64,000 nt of DNA. Origin: Hemerocallis citrina (taxonomy: Eukaryota; Streptophyta; Magnoliopsida; Asparagales; Asphodelaceae). Under the pieces are notes generated by a model, which was not told the DNA's origin, searched no databases, and saw nothing but the letters and a program-made list of their open reading frames with translations. Of this stretch, positions 36,867-48,300 are shown piece after piece (positions within the stretch are counted from its first letter, which is position 1; each line of letters opens with the position of its first letter). A program made the translations under genes and the position numbers. The stretch is taken from positions 87,494,910 through 87,558,909 of the forward strand of contig CM030367.1 of assembly GCA_017893485.1 (NCBI GenBank), read 5' to 3'.

Positions 36867-39130
36867 ATGGATAGAAGTTGGATTAGTAAACCACGATTAT
36901 CCAAGGAGTACCGTGATGGTATTAAAGATTTTATTATCTTTGCCAAACGACATTCCCGTGATCCCAACCTAATCCTTTGTCCATGCCTTCGGTGTACAAA
37001 TTGTAATTTGAGGACATGTGACGTAGTACATACACATTTGGTTGTCAACGGTTTTTTTCAAGGGTACACACGGTGGTTTTGTCATGGAGAGGATCATACG
37101 TCAGCTCCTGTTCATCCGGTTGTATTAGAAAATGTAGATGAGCCCTTAGTGAATGAAGACTTAAGTGTTCCCGATGAAATGCATGCTTTGTTGCAAGACG
37201 CCTTGGGGATTCATAATGTTTCTTTCCACACCAATAATCCAACAACCCAAGTTCATAATGAGTCAACAGAAACAAACCAGATTGGTGGTGGAGTGGACGA
37301 GGAAATGCCTGACCCCGCCCCTGAAAATAATAAACAGCAAGAATCCTTCGCTAAGTTGCTTGAAGATGCTAGTACTCCACTGTACCGCAATTGCACCAAA
37401 TTCTCTAAATTCTCATTCATTGTCAGACTATTTCAGATTAAATGTTTAAACGGGTGGTCTGCTAAGTCCTTCAGTATGCTACTTGAACTGTTGAATGAAG
37501 CATTTCCAGAAATCTGTATTCCAAACTCAGCCTATAAAATCAAAAAATTCCTAAATTCTTTCGATCTAGGGTATGAGAAGATAGCAGCATGTCCAAATGA
37601 CTGTATGCTTTTCACGGGAGGTAAGAAAAGTCTGGAGAATTACAAAGTATGTGGTTCTTCGTAATGGACAGAAACACCAAATCAAGACGATCAAGCCAGT
37701 GGATCTACTAAGCGAAGTAGGAGAAAGAAGCCTGCCAAAATACTGCGTTACTTTCCTCTGATTCCTAGGCTACAAAGATTGTTTATGTCTACGAAAACTT
37801 ATTCTGATATGAAATGGCATGCTGAAGGTCGCACTAATGATGGGATTCTTAGACATCCCGCTGATTCTCAATCTTGGAAAAAATTTGATGAAAGATATCC
37901 CGATTTCGCGGAAGATCCTCGAAATGTGAGACTTGGAGTAGCTAGTGATGGTTTCAACCCTTTTAGGCAAATGAGTAGTACATACAGCATATGGCCTGTT
38001 GTGTTAATACCATGCAATTTGCCGCCTTGGAAATGCATGAAGCAGTCCTCATTTATTTTGTCCATGATAGTTCCTGGACCGAAAGGTGCTGGAAATGATA
38101 TAGATGTATACCTACAACCGTTAATAGATGAACTTCAGAAATTGTGGGTGGGTGTTCCAACCTATGATTCTGTGGCTAAAGAAACATCTTCTCTTCGGGT
38201 TGCGTTGTCTTGGACAATCAATGATTTTCCAGCATATGCAAATTTATCTGGATATAGCACTAAAGGACGTTATGCATGTCCTTGTTGTGCTGACCAGACT
38301 AGTTCAAGGTGGTTGTACAATGGCAGAAAATTTTGCTATATGGGTCATAGGAGATGGTTGCCTGACACACATATATTTCGGGCAAAGACAGCGACATTTG
38401 CTGGTACCGACGAGTGGGAACATGCTCCTGGAGCTTCTTCTGGGTCAGATATTTTGAGGCGGGTAGATGGTCATCAGTTTAAATATGGAAAAGAACCACA
38501 AGTCAGCAAAAAGGGCAAGAAAAGGGCAAGGCCGGAGCAAGGTGAGGAGACCGATCTATGTGGCGAAGATGAGGATCAGAACATGACGAGTTTAGGTGCG
38601 TGGAAGAAGAAGAGTATTTTCTTCAAGTTGCCGTATTGGGAATTCAACTTATTGCGACATAATTTAGATGTGATGCATATCAGAAAAAATATTGATGAAA
38701 ATTGTATAGGAACAGTTATGGGAGATGACCGGAAGACAAAGGACAATCTTAAGAGCCGACTTTATTTGAAGTCAATGGGCATCCGACATGAGTTGCACCC
38801 AGAGGAATTACCGAACGGGAAAGTACTCCTACCTCCTGCAATATATTCAATGTCAAAATCAGAGTTGGAATTGTTTTGCAAAGTTCTACTGGAACTTAAA
38901 GTTCCTGATGGCTATTCTTCTAACATAGCAAGATGTGTCAACTTTAAGAGAAGAGGCTTCAGGGTCTAAAGTCACACGACTACCACGTCCTAATGCAGGA
39001 TCTCCTTTCTGTGGCCCTAAGGTCTTCAATGTGTGAGCAAATCACTACTGTCCTGAAAGATCTTTGCAGCAGATATAAAGGTATTTGCTCAAGAATGCTT
39101 CGTGTTGAAGATATTGACCAATTGGAGTAG
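36867..39130 (+). pseudogene. tnp2: CACTA transposase TNP2 (Transpos_assoc + Transposase_21), broken
   Basis: Would cut and join element ends. The ATG at 36867 gives MDRSWISKPRLSKEY, the usual start of the Transpos_assoc domain, which continues with LCPCLRCTNC and HLVVNGFFQGYTRWFCHGE (residues 1-75). After an acidic linker come FSFIVRLFQIK and NDCMLF, then the Transposase_21 core with LFMSTKTYSDMKWHAEG, NVRLGVASDGFNPF, VPGPKGAGNDIDVYLQPL, YACPCC and HNLDVMHIRKNI; the Asp residues in these blocks are the likely catalytic ones. Damage: in-frame TAA at 37662-37664, a frameshift near 38945 after RCVNFK, then a stop at 39128. A splice-acceptor-like TTTCAG just before the start codon suggests a 5' UTR intron. 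The rest of the frame is open for 430 codons, so decay is moderate. Confidence 0.92.
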
Positions 39131-39202
39131 CGGGCGGCATTGACACTTAGTAAAATGGAGATGATATTTCGCCATCGTTCTTAACTATAATGACTCACTT
39201 GA

Positions 39203-39957
39203 TAATCCACCTTGCTGGTGAAGCCAGAGTCGGCGGTCCTATTCACTATCGGTGGATGTACCCCATTGAGAGGTAAAAGAATTCATGCATCTTACAAAAC
39301 AGAATTTTCCAAAGCTCATTTTTTTTTAGTCCCCTACTTCGCTCTAAATCATTAATTATACATGTTCAGGTACCTATACCGGCTCAAGGGTTATGTTAAA
39401 AATAGAGCATATCCTGAAGGGTCAATAGCTCAGGGATATCTATCAGAGGAGTGTTCACATTTTTGTTCCAGGTATCTGCAGGGTGTAGAGACATCTTTGA
39501 CTAGACCAAGAAGAAATCCAGACATTTCCAATCTTGATGGTGCTAAATATTTTTTTGATACCGGTGGCACTACTGTTGGTAAAGTTGATGCTTTTGAGCT
39601 AGATAACTTAACGTGGGAACAGGCACATCGATATGTGCTAGACCACCATGCATCAGTGGAACCATTTCGAAAGTAAGTTGCTTTTGAATTTAAATCGAAT
39701 ATAGTGAAAACTGCAGAGTTCGATATTAACTTACTTTTGTTATTCCTTATTTCAATTGCTTGTATTTTAGCGAATTTGTCAGGGACATCAAACGAAGGGC
39801 TAGACCAAGAAGACTACCACCACGTGAACAAAACAAGTTGATGAATGAAAAATTTCATAAGTGGTTTGAATCTCATGTAGGTGAATTAAGAAAATGCAAG
39901 TTAATCTTCATTATATCTACATTATCCATGGTGCTGATACGATTTGCGCAAAATTAA
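39203..39957 (+). pseudogene. C-terminal exons of the CACTA transposase (DUF4218-type)
   Basis: After a further frameshift near 39180, the frame MTHLIIHLAGEARVGGPIHY continues as RWMYPIER. A GT at 39273 and AG at 39369 bound an apparent 97-bp intron, joining codon-perfectly to YLYRLKGYVKNRAYPEGSIA and YLSEECSHFCSRYL. A second apparent intron runs 39673-39770, again keeping phase, into EFVRDIKRRARPRRLP. This order matches the DUF4218 region found after Transposase_21 in plant CACTA proteins. The two intact introns support a real former gene structure. The end is unclear: the frame runs to 39957 but a GTAGGT near 39877 could be another splice donor. Confidence 0.82.
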
Positions 39958-39959
39958 TA

Positions 39960-41735
39960 GGTACATTCTTTGGGTTCACTGTCAACTAAGGATGCTGTAT
40001 GTATACCAAAATCCTCCAAATCTGTACAAGAATTGGGTGAGAACAAACCTTGTGCAGGTTTCATTTGTAGCCACAAACATCATGATTTAGTTGGGATGAA
40101 GAATTAATAGAGAAACATATATGCTTATATATTGGAAATTTTCATTTTCTTTTACTGTGAAAGAAGCTGAATTCATGCATCTGATTGCCTTCTTAGCATG
40201 ATTTTTTTACCAAAATGTGTTAACTGTCAACTAGAGGATGTTGTATGTACCAAAATTCTCCAAATATGTACAAGAATTGGGCTGAACAAATCTTGTGCAG
40301 GTTTCTTTTGGAGCCACAAACATCATGATTTAGTTGGGATGAAGAATTAATAGAGAAACATATATGCTTATATACTGGAAATTTTCATTTTCTTTTACTG
40401 TTAAAGTAGCTGAATTCATGCATCTGATTGCCATCTTAGCATGATTTTTTAACCAAAATGGGTTCACTGTCAACTAAGGATGCTGTATGTATACCAAAAT
40501 CCTCCAAATCTGTACAAGAATTGGGTGAGAACAAACCTTGTGCAGGTTTCTTTTGTAGCCACAAACATCATGATTTAGTTGGGATGAAGAATTAATAGAG
40601 AAACATATATGCTTATATACTGGAAATTTTCATTTTCTCTTACTGTCAAAGATGCTGAATTCATGCATCTGATTGTCATCTTAGCATGATTTTTTTACCA
40701 AAATGTGTTAACTGTCAACTAGAGGATGCTGTATGTATACCAAAATCCTTCAAATCTGTACAAGAATTGGGTGAGAACAAACCTTGTGCAGGTTTCTTTT
40801 GTAGCCACAAATATCATGATTTAGTTGGGATGAAGAATTAATAAAGAAACATATATGCTTATATACTGGAAATTTTCATTTTCTTTTACTGTTAAAGAAT
40901 CTGAGTTCATGCATCTGATTGCCTTCTTAGCATGTTTTTTTTACCAAATGGGTTAACTGTCAACTAAGGATGCTGGCTGTATACCAAAATCCTCCAAATC
41001 TGTACAAGAATTGGGCTGAACAAACCTTGTGCAGGTTTCTTTTGTAGCCACAAACATCATGATTTAGTTGGGATGATGAATTAATGGAGAAACATATATG
41101 CTTAGATACTGGAAATTTTCATTTTCTTTTACTGTCAAAGAAACTGAATTCATGCATCTGATTGTCATCTTAGCATGATTTTTTTACCAAAATGGTTTCA
41201 CTGTCAACTAGAGGATGCTGGCTGTATACCAAAATCCTCCAAATCTGTACAAGAATTGGGCTGAACAAACCTAGTGCAGGTTTCTTTTGGAGCCACAAAC
41301 ATCATGATTTAGTTGGGATGAAGAATTAATGGAGAAACATATATGCTTAGATACTGGAAATTTTCATTTTCTTTTACTCTTAAAGAATCTGAGTTCATGC
41401 ATCTGATTGCCTTCTTAGCATGTTTTTTTTACCAAAATGGGTTAACTGTCAACTAGAGGATGCTGGCTGTATACCAAAATCCTCCAAATCTATACAAGAA
41501 TTTGGCTGAACAAACCTTGTGCAGGTTTCTTTAGGAGCCACAAACATCATGATTTAGTTGGGATGATGAATTAATGGAGAAACATATATGCTTAGATACT
41601 GGAAATTTTCATTTTCTTTTACTGTCAAAGAAACTGAATTCATGCATCTGATTGTCATCTTACCATGATTTTGATTGTCATTTTCATTTTCTTTTACTGT
41701 TAAAGAAGCTGAATTCATGCATCTGAAGATTTAAG
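39960..41735. repeat. Right 245-bp tandem array of the CACTA element
   Basis: Seven units with anchors at 40004, 40248, 40492, 40738, 40982, 41227 and 41472 (spacing 244-246), plus a partial unit to 41735. The same unit and same orientation as the left array, with 40004 starting soon after the last transposase exon. Confidence 0.95.
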
Positions 41736-41960
41736 ATCCAGGATGGCAAATTTTGATTGGGCTGTAATTGGATTGTTTAGTGGCTGTCGTCTATGTTCTT
41801 AATTGGGTTGTGATTAGAAAGAGAGGGCTCGAGTGGAGATCTGGGAACCCATATAGAGACATCTCGTTTATAATAATTTATTATTATTGTTGTTCTTGTC
41901 GCACTTGCTGTTGTTGCTGATGTCTCTTTATGTGCGTTTGCTGAAGAGAAAGCAGGGATG

Positions 41961-42082
41961 TGAGAGAGATGAGAAAAATGCCGCTATGTTAGCCTGGTGT
42001 ATCCTCATTCTCTACCATTGGATGAGAGAGATGAGGAAAATGCCGCTATGTTAGCCTGGTGTATCCTCATTCTCTACCATTC
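41961..42082. repeat. 62-bp tandem duplication
   Basis: Two copies of the block with ATGCCGCTATGTTAGCCTGG, starting near 41961 and 42023, nearly identical. Inside the CACTA element downstream of the right array. Confidence 0.85.
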
Positions 42083-42228
42083 TCTGTTTCCATTTCTGGC
42101 TTCTATATTTGGTTTCCTTCCACGATGACAGTTCCTTAAAACTACACTTGATATGAGCCCCTTCTTATTTTACTTATTTTTCTTATATTTGGTTTACTGT
42201 TGAACTAAATTATTGTTTTTTTTTCATA

Positions 42229-42270
42229 GAGCGGTCACCCAGATCAAGGAAATTCTGATGATCAGCACTG
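42229..42270 (+). other. Possible last exon of a CACTA accessory gene
   Basis: A pyrimidine-rich tract ending TTTTTTTTCATAG is followed by AGCGGTCACCCAGATCAAGG and a stop near 42268. It looks like a 3' splice site and terminal exon. CACTA elements often carry a second (TNPA-like) gene here, but no domain was recognised. Confidence 0.25.
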
Positions 42271-42594
42271 AAGCTACTCGAGGGGTATGGATCTGTTGTC
42301 GGCGGCCTCTAGTTGTTGTTGTTATGTTCTGTATTGTTGTTTTAAGTAGTTGTTGAGATATTTGGGATGTTAATTACTGTATTTGTTAATTATGATGTTA
42401 ATTAAGCGGTGAATTTGGACGATTAATGGACTATGTGTGAAACTTTATTATCTTAATTAATTCTTGTGTTTGGTTGTGATTTGCGCATTAATATGCCTGA
42501 AATTGGTTGATTCAGTTGTGAATTAGTTTACAGGTTTTTTAAATGAAATTGTGAATTGAAATCGAATGAAAAATTGGAGCAGGAAAAACCAACG

Positions 42595-43140
42595 AGCATA
42601 CACCGGCGTTTCATAGAACGCCGGTGTATCTAATTGTTTAGTTGAAAATTTCGTTAGAGAGGCGTTTCCACACAGGCGGGTGTACCCGTAAGTTGCAGCA
42701 CTCCTAAGATACACCGGCATTTTATAAAACGCCGGTGAATATCTATATGGCGGCGTTTTATGACACACCGGTGTTTGTAAGTAGGGAAAGAAGGGCGCTT
42801 AGAAACAAGCATACACCGACGCTCTATGACCGCCGGTAAATATTACACATTCCCCGGTATTTGTACAATTGCCGGTGAAAAGATATATACCGGCGGACCG
42901 CCGGTGAATGTATATTGGGGGAAAGAATGGCACCCAGAAAATGCCATATACCGGCGTTTGTCTGGCCGCCGGTGTATTTTAAAGATATACCGGCGTCCAG
43001 TTAAAATGCCGGCGAATGCGCCTATCTTTCCGCGACGCTCGATTCGGCGGCATTTGCACCGGCATTTTTATAAACGCCGGTGAATGTTTCACCGGCGTAA
43101 AAACCCGCCGGTGAAGGTCTAAAAAAAGGCCGGCGAATAG
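42595..43140. repeat. Right subterminal motif zone of the CACTA element
   Basis: About twenty copies in 545 bp of a motif with core ACCGGCG/CGCCGGT, in both orientations and often as palindromes with a TTTTATAAAA-like spacer. Denser than on the left end. Short ORFs here are artefacts of the GC-rich repeat. Confidence 0.88.
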
Positions 43141-43270
43141 GTTCTGTGTTGCAGTGATAGAGCAACACAAATGTAAATCACTTACATTTAAATCTCTATA
43201 AACTGAACTCACACTCTAATGTCCACCCTAATGTGTCATACTTGTAAATTTGTATTACTCATTGAAGCGT

Positions 43271-43283
43271 GGCTCTGATACCA
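43271..43283 (-). other. Primer binding site, initiator tRNA-Met, element B
   Basis: The minus strand reads TGGTATCAGAGCC, complementary to the tRNA-iMet 3' end, 3 bp from the LTR edge at 43287. It defines the 5' LTR as the right-hand one. Confidence 0.92.
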
Positions 43284-44805
43284 CACTGTAACACCCTGAG
43301 CCAAATAAGTCTTAATTCGAAGTTCCACAAGATCTTTATACTTCACTTCGTACAATTTTACAAGGAATTTGAAACTTTATTACAACAAAGACTTTTACTT
43401 CAACACACAGCGGAATAAATAAATGAATTACAACATAGTAAATATACAATTGTAACAACTTTAGCATTTAAGTAATCATCAGCATCAAATTCATCTTTAT
43501 ATCTTCTTGTAAATTCCAAGTCCTGCATATGAAACTGTTGGCACATAAGTTGCTTACAACCGACGCAATATTATACACAGTTATCCTCGCTATGCCAAAA
43601 ATATAACGATTTTTTAATACTTTAACAATCACAAACTTGATCACAATCAAAGCTAAAGGGGGGCTATCCTATTGATGTCGTGTGTGCTCGTGCCCTTAGC
43701 CTTAATGCAGTTAGTTATATTTCATAACACTAATGCATACTTGTTCGAACTTATGCATCCCATTCTACATAAATCCGAGGGCAAGCCCTTAACCGTTCTT
43801 CATCTTATGGGGTGGAATCCCTCACTATGAGTTCAACTACTACGGTAACTATGGTAAGTATCCTACATGTTTTATGAGTTATGAGCCCTTGTCTAGATAG
43901 CCTGGAGGGGAATCTCACGTCATGATATGATGCATCATGCAGAAAACCTATGGAAAATTTACCTTCATCATGGAACGATGACACTATGTAGTCACTAAGC
44001 ACCCCACAAGCATCGCCACGATCCCGATAATTCCGGAGATGTATTCATGTCATGACATGACACATCATGTAGACAGCCTGTGAAAACTCTCACACCGTAA
44101 ATCCGAGGCCCTTATACTTGTGTTTTTCTCTTACTTTCATCACATCTTCACTATAGTGTGGTCCTTAAGTTTTATGTTTGTTTTAGAAGAAAATCATCAC
44201 AACCTAGAGCTAGTTTACCCTACCGGACTTAAACCAAACAAAAGAGACAGTCAGCCCACACTGGATAGCTCTCAAATTCATATTAATAACAACTGCCGGT
44301 TTCTAAGGGTCTCGCCTAGCCTCCACATTCCAACAACTATCTCATTCTAGAGATCTACAATATTTCAATTTCTTTATTCACAAATCTTTTTCTTAAAGAG
44401 AAACTTTTTTTTATAATCTCATAACATGAAATAATTCAATTCAACTTCTTTTATCAATTTAATCACTTATAGCATTGTGTGCATATTCAAATATTCTCTT
44501 AATAAAAAGTTAATAACCATAAAATCTCACCGAGAAGAAATCTAATTGCATTCCACAATTTCATTTCTCTTTAATTATACAAGAGTCACATTTTAAGAAG
44601 AATTATCAAGTTCTTCATTCCATAGTTTTATTATAAAAACACTTCTAATTCTTACAAATATATGTCAAAATATTGTAGAAATATTTTTTTTAATGTCTAA
44701 ATAATTTTAGAGGAATATTATAATTTTTTCCCAATTTTTATTGCACTTTAAAACTCTTAAAACTCAAAATATAACAAAAAAATATTAAAACAAAGTAAAA
44801 GACAG

Positions 44806-45050
44806 TGGTCGGATTCGAACCCAAACCAACCCCTCCGCCTAGCTACAGTAACGGACCCAAACCGCACCCGAAGACCAATAAGTCCAAGGCGGCTAGCTAA
44901 TATAATTCTGCACAAATACTTTATATACGTACTGGACTGTATTTTGGAAAAATCAAATTTTCAATAAAAACAGAGCCTCTTCAAGACTCGAACCCAGGAC
45001 CTCCTATATAGTTCATAGCGCTATAAATCCACACCGTAAATCAGTAGACC
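44806..45050 (-). other. tRNA-like modules 1 and 2, right LTR B
   Basis: Module 1 (44806-44890) has GGGTTCGAATCCGACC and module 2 (44983-45050) has CCTGGGTTCGAGTCTTG on the minus strand. The B-box bases are unchanged from the left LTR although neighbouring positions differ. Confidence 0.4.
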
Positions 45051-46288
45051 AAATTCCATTTTCTATTATAACCCAGAGTTAAAATTGCTTTATACTACGG
45101 TCTGTTTATGAATTTTCTTTAATAATTTCGATTACTCAACTAATTTGAACAATTCAAAAATCCAATTCTTTTCTAGAACTTTTTCTTTCAAAAATGCAGT
45201 ATAGTGCATATATTTAAACTTTATAAAACTCTCATTTTTGACAATATAACAAGATTTCTCCCAAATTGTATTAAAGAACACTTATTATCAATTTTCAAAT
45301 GAAGTGTTGTCTCTCATCAAAACTTCTTTATAAAAATTTCTTATACTCATAAAATAAACTAATGAGACTATTTCTCTACTATAATCGCATTTTAAAACCA
45401 TTTTTCAAACGGGTTACATTATTTTGATTATTATAAGAACATTCTACCATACATCAATTTTCATTCCAATAATTCCTTACATGATACTTACTCTTTCTCT
45501 TTCTAATTTAGCAATAATTCTATTCATTTGTTTGATTCACAATAATGTTTCAACACATTATGACACAATTAAATTAAGATCATGTAATCTACATTTACCA
45601 CACTAATCAAAATTTAACAATTAAACCATATATCAACTAGCATGCATCATACTCCTAAATTAGAAAGGATTTAAAAAATACCCACTCAAAGAAGAGAAAT
45701 AGGAGCAAATCCCCTCACAAAATGTCAAAAGCAAGCATAAGAAATCCACCGAAGGCCAACATCGAAATCAACATCAAACTACTCCAGCCTCGACAGCTCT
45801 CTGCCTCCTCTTCTTAAGTAATTCAAAAATCCACACAAAACTAGCAAGACTACAATGGAAAGCACAACAAAATGCGCTGTAGGCAAACCCGAAGCTCTGC
45901 CTTTCTCTTCATTGCTTACTTTTGCTTTTTTTTTTGATTGGGTTCAGGAAAAGTGAATGGGATTAGGGGTTTTATTATAAGTATTATTAGGTGTTTATAA
46001 AGAAACACTGGCATCTCTCTCCCTCAACTACTCCACTCACGTTCTCCCATCACCCACGTTCAAAGACTAGTCAAATGCCCCCAACGTTACTTCACAATGT
46101 GTGCACAATGCACGTGTGCACGTGCACGTGTTTGTGCACACCACTTCATTTTTTAATTATTTTTATTTTTAAATTAAAACATAAGTTATATCTATATAAT
46201 AAAACACAAAGAAAGCTATCGAGTGGCTCTCATTCATTCCCACCAAAATTAAAGGCCCAGTTCTAACCTCACAAAACACATTTTTTCT

Positions 46289-46338
46289 CCAAAACTCAAA
46301 TTCAAATCCCCCCCCCAAAACAACTCATTTATTTATTT

Positions 46339-46436
<98 letters not shown>

Positions 46437-46485
46437 AAAACTCAAATTCAAATCCCCTCCCCCAAAACAACTCATTTATTTATTT

Positions 46486-46549
<64 letters not shown>
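46289..46549. repeat. 146-bp duplication ending in (CT)n(TA)n
   Basis: The block CCAAAACTCAAATTCAAATC...AATTCTCTCT with its CT and TA tracts occurs twice (from 46289 and 46435). The second TA tract ends at the MITE inserted at 46550. CT runs 46342-46382 and 46489-46518; TA runs 46382-46434 and 46519-46549. Confidence 0.9.
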
Positions 46550-46551
<2 letters not shown>

Positions 46552-47639
46552 GAAGTCTTCCGTTGTGCACCACCTATGGTGCACACGGCGTGTGCACTCG
46601 GCCTTCCCGCCTTCGTATCGACGATCCGAACCGTTCACATTGATCTACTCATCTAAATTAGTCTAAATATGTAAAATCAAATCATTTGAAATTCTTTTGC
46701 CCATCCATTGAAGTGTTACAAAATTGTATGGCTGAAAATCATTGTTTTTTATACTCACATGATGGATGAGCAAATGAATTTCATATGATTTGATTTTACA
46801 TATTTAGACTAATTTAGATGTGTAGATCAATGCAAACTGTAACCCATGTTTTCCCAAATCCGTATTTTCTGTGTATTTTTGGTATTTTAAATTTTTGTAA
46901 ATTATTTTCCCGCTTTCAATTCTTTTTCTTAAAATGTATTGTTGGATCTTCTATTAAAATCTATTTTCGGCCAATAAATTTATTTGTAACTATTTTCGGT
47001 GATTTTATATTATTATTATTACTTTGATTTCTATTTTTATTACTATTACTGTTATTACTATTACTATTATTATTTTTCTTATTATTATTATTGTTATTAA
47101 TTTTGAATGGTTATTAAAGATCTATTTCTATGTACAAATTGTATTAGTAGTTATTTCAAATTATTTTCACATTGTAGTACAAAATATATTTTTGTTATAT
47201 AACCCTACATTTTATTGGTTAATTATTTTTCTATTAGTTTTTAAAACCCTATTTCCCTATTGGATTTTATTAAACCCTATAACCCAAATACCATTTCCAT
47301 ATTGGATATCCAATACCCTATTCTCTTTACCCTATTATACTAAACCCCTTTCATGCATAAACCCATAACCCATTAAACTACCCTAAAACCCAAAATCCTG
47401 TTTTTAAAACTACCCAAACCCATTTAATTACTCAACCTAATTATAGGCTAGCTCTACCTCAACCCGTTATAGAAAACCCAAACCCGAAACCCCATACTCG
47501 TTTTCCCCTAAAACCCAGACCTGTTTCACCTAAAACCCTTCTTCTCCCCCTATATAAACCTATCATATCCCTGTTCTTCACCCTACCCTATTACCCCACA
47601 AACCCTAGCCGCTTTCCTTCTGCCTCCCGTTCGTCTCTC

Positions 47640-47900
47640 CCTCTCTCCCTCTACTAGTGTGCAACCCCGACCTCCGGCATCCTCTCCCCCGGGTGCTCCC
47701 CCTCCCTATCGCATCGCCTGCAGCAGCAACTGCAGCATCAGTGCACCCCCCGATGCAGCCTGCAGTGCCACTGCATCCCCTGCGTCGCAACCTCCCCTGT
47801 CCGTGACCCCCTATCGCCCTACCCTCCTCACTGCCGCTCCTACGCAGCGACAGCCCCGGCGCGCCCCTGCAGCGACCTCCTGTCGCTGTTCCGTATTCCA
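47640..47900. other. GC-rich block in F-family LTR
   Basis: About 260 bp of GC-rich sequence (CCTCTCCCCCGGGTGCTCCC and similar) in an AT-rich LTR. F-family LTR 56761-61519 has a comparable GC-rich block at the equivalent inverted place (60690-60990). Overlapping ORFs on both strands (Ala/Pro/Arg-rich) are likely by-products. Could be the LTR promoter or leader region; no TATA box was assigned. Confidence 0.5.
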
Positions 47901-48055
47901 GTAGCCGTGACATCCCTCATGCCCTCTGCCTTGATGCTAGCCAGCTACTGTGAACGTTGTCATCGTGATACAACCACCAGTCATCGCCATGCAGCTGCCA
48001 AGCCGAAGCCAGTGGGTGTTCTGTTCATCAAGTGGGTTTTGATCTTGTTGATTGT

Positions 48056-48300
48056 GGACCGTCTGTTTGATCAGATCTTGATCTCTTGATTCTGATCATC
48101 CGATCCTGATCATATTGATCACCTTGATCCTGATTGTCTGATCTCCTCTTGATCATCACGATCATGATGATCATCAACTTCCTTTGATCGCAGCCGTTCA
48201 ATCGATCGATCTTGATCATCATCATCATCATCTTCATCATCATGGAGATCTGGCCGTTCGATCATCTTGATCTTGATCTCTTCATTTCAGCCATCCGATT
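48056..48300. repeat. GATC-rich cluster
   Basis: About twenty GATC tetranucleotides in 240 bp, many as TTGATC or TGATCATC and partly tandem. The equivalent part of the other F LTR is not enriched. Confidence 0.85.

Larger units (their letters stand above)
34338..43156 (+). mobile_element. CACTA (EnSpm) DNA transposon, 8.8 kb
   Basis: Left end CACTACAAAACATG and right end, reverse-complemented, CACTGCAACACAG form the short TIR. The flanking 3-bp target duplication is ATA (34335-34337 and 43157-43159), the length typical of CACTA. Inside, in order: subterminal GC-rich motif zone (34350-34620), CT-rich leader, 245-bp repeat array (34895-36310), TNP2-type transposase gene (36867-39957 and beyond), second 245-bp array (39960-41735), a short exon-like region (42229-42270), and right subterminal motif zone (42595-43140). 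The transposase has stops and frameshifts, so this copy is probably not autonomous. It sits in the internal domain of element B. Confidence 0.93.

Noticed and set aside
34895..41735. Regular repeats that could be mistaken for a CRISPR array
   Set aside because: Whole 245-bp units are repeated with no unique spacers, there are no cas genes and the genome is a plant's.
47605..47913. Overlapping GC-rich ORFs on both strands (102 and 81 codons)
   Set aside because: Both come from the GC-rich block of an F-family LTR; Ala/Pro/Arg composition and lack of any domain fit a shadow of base composition.
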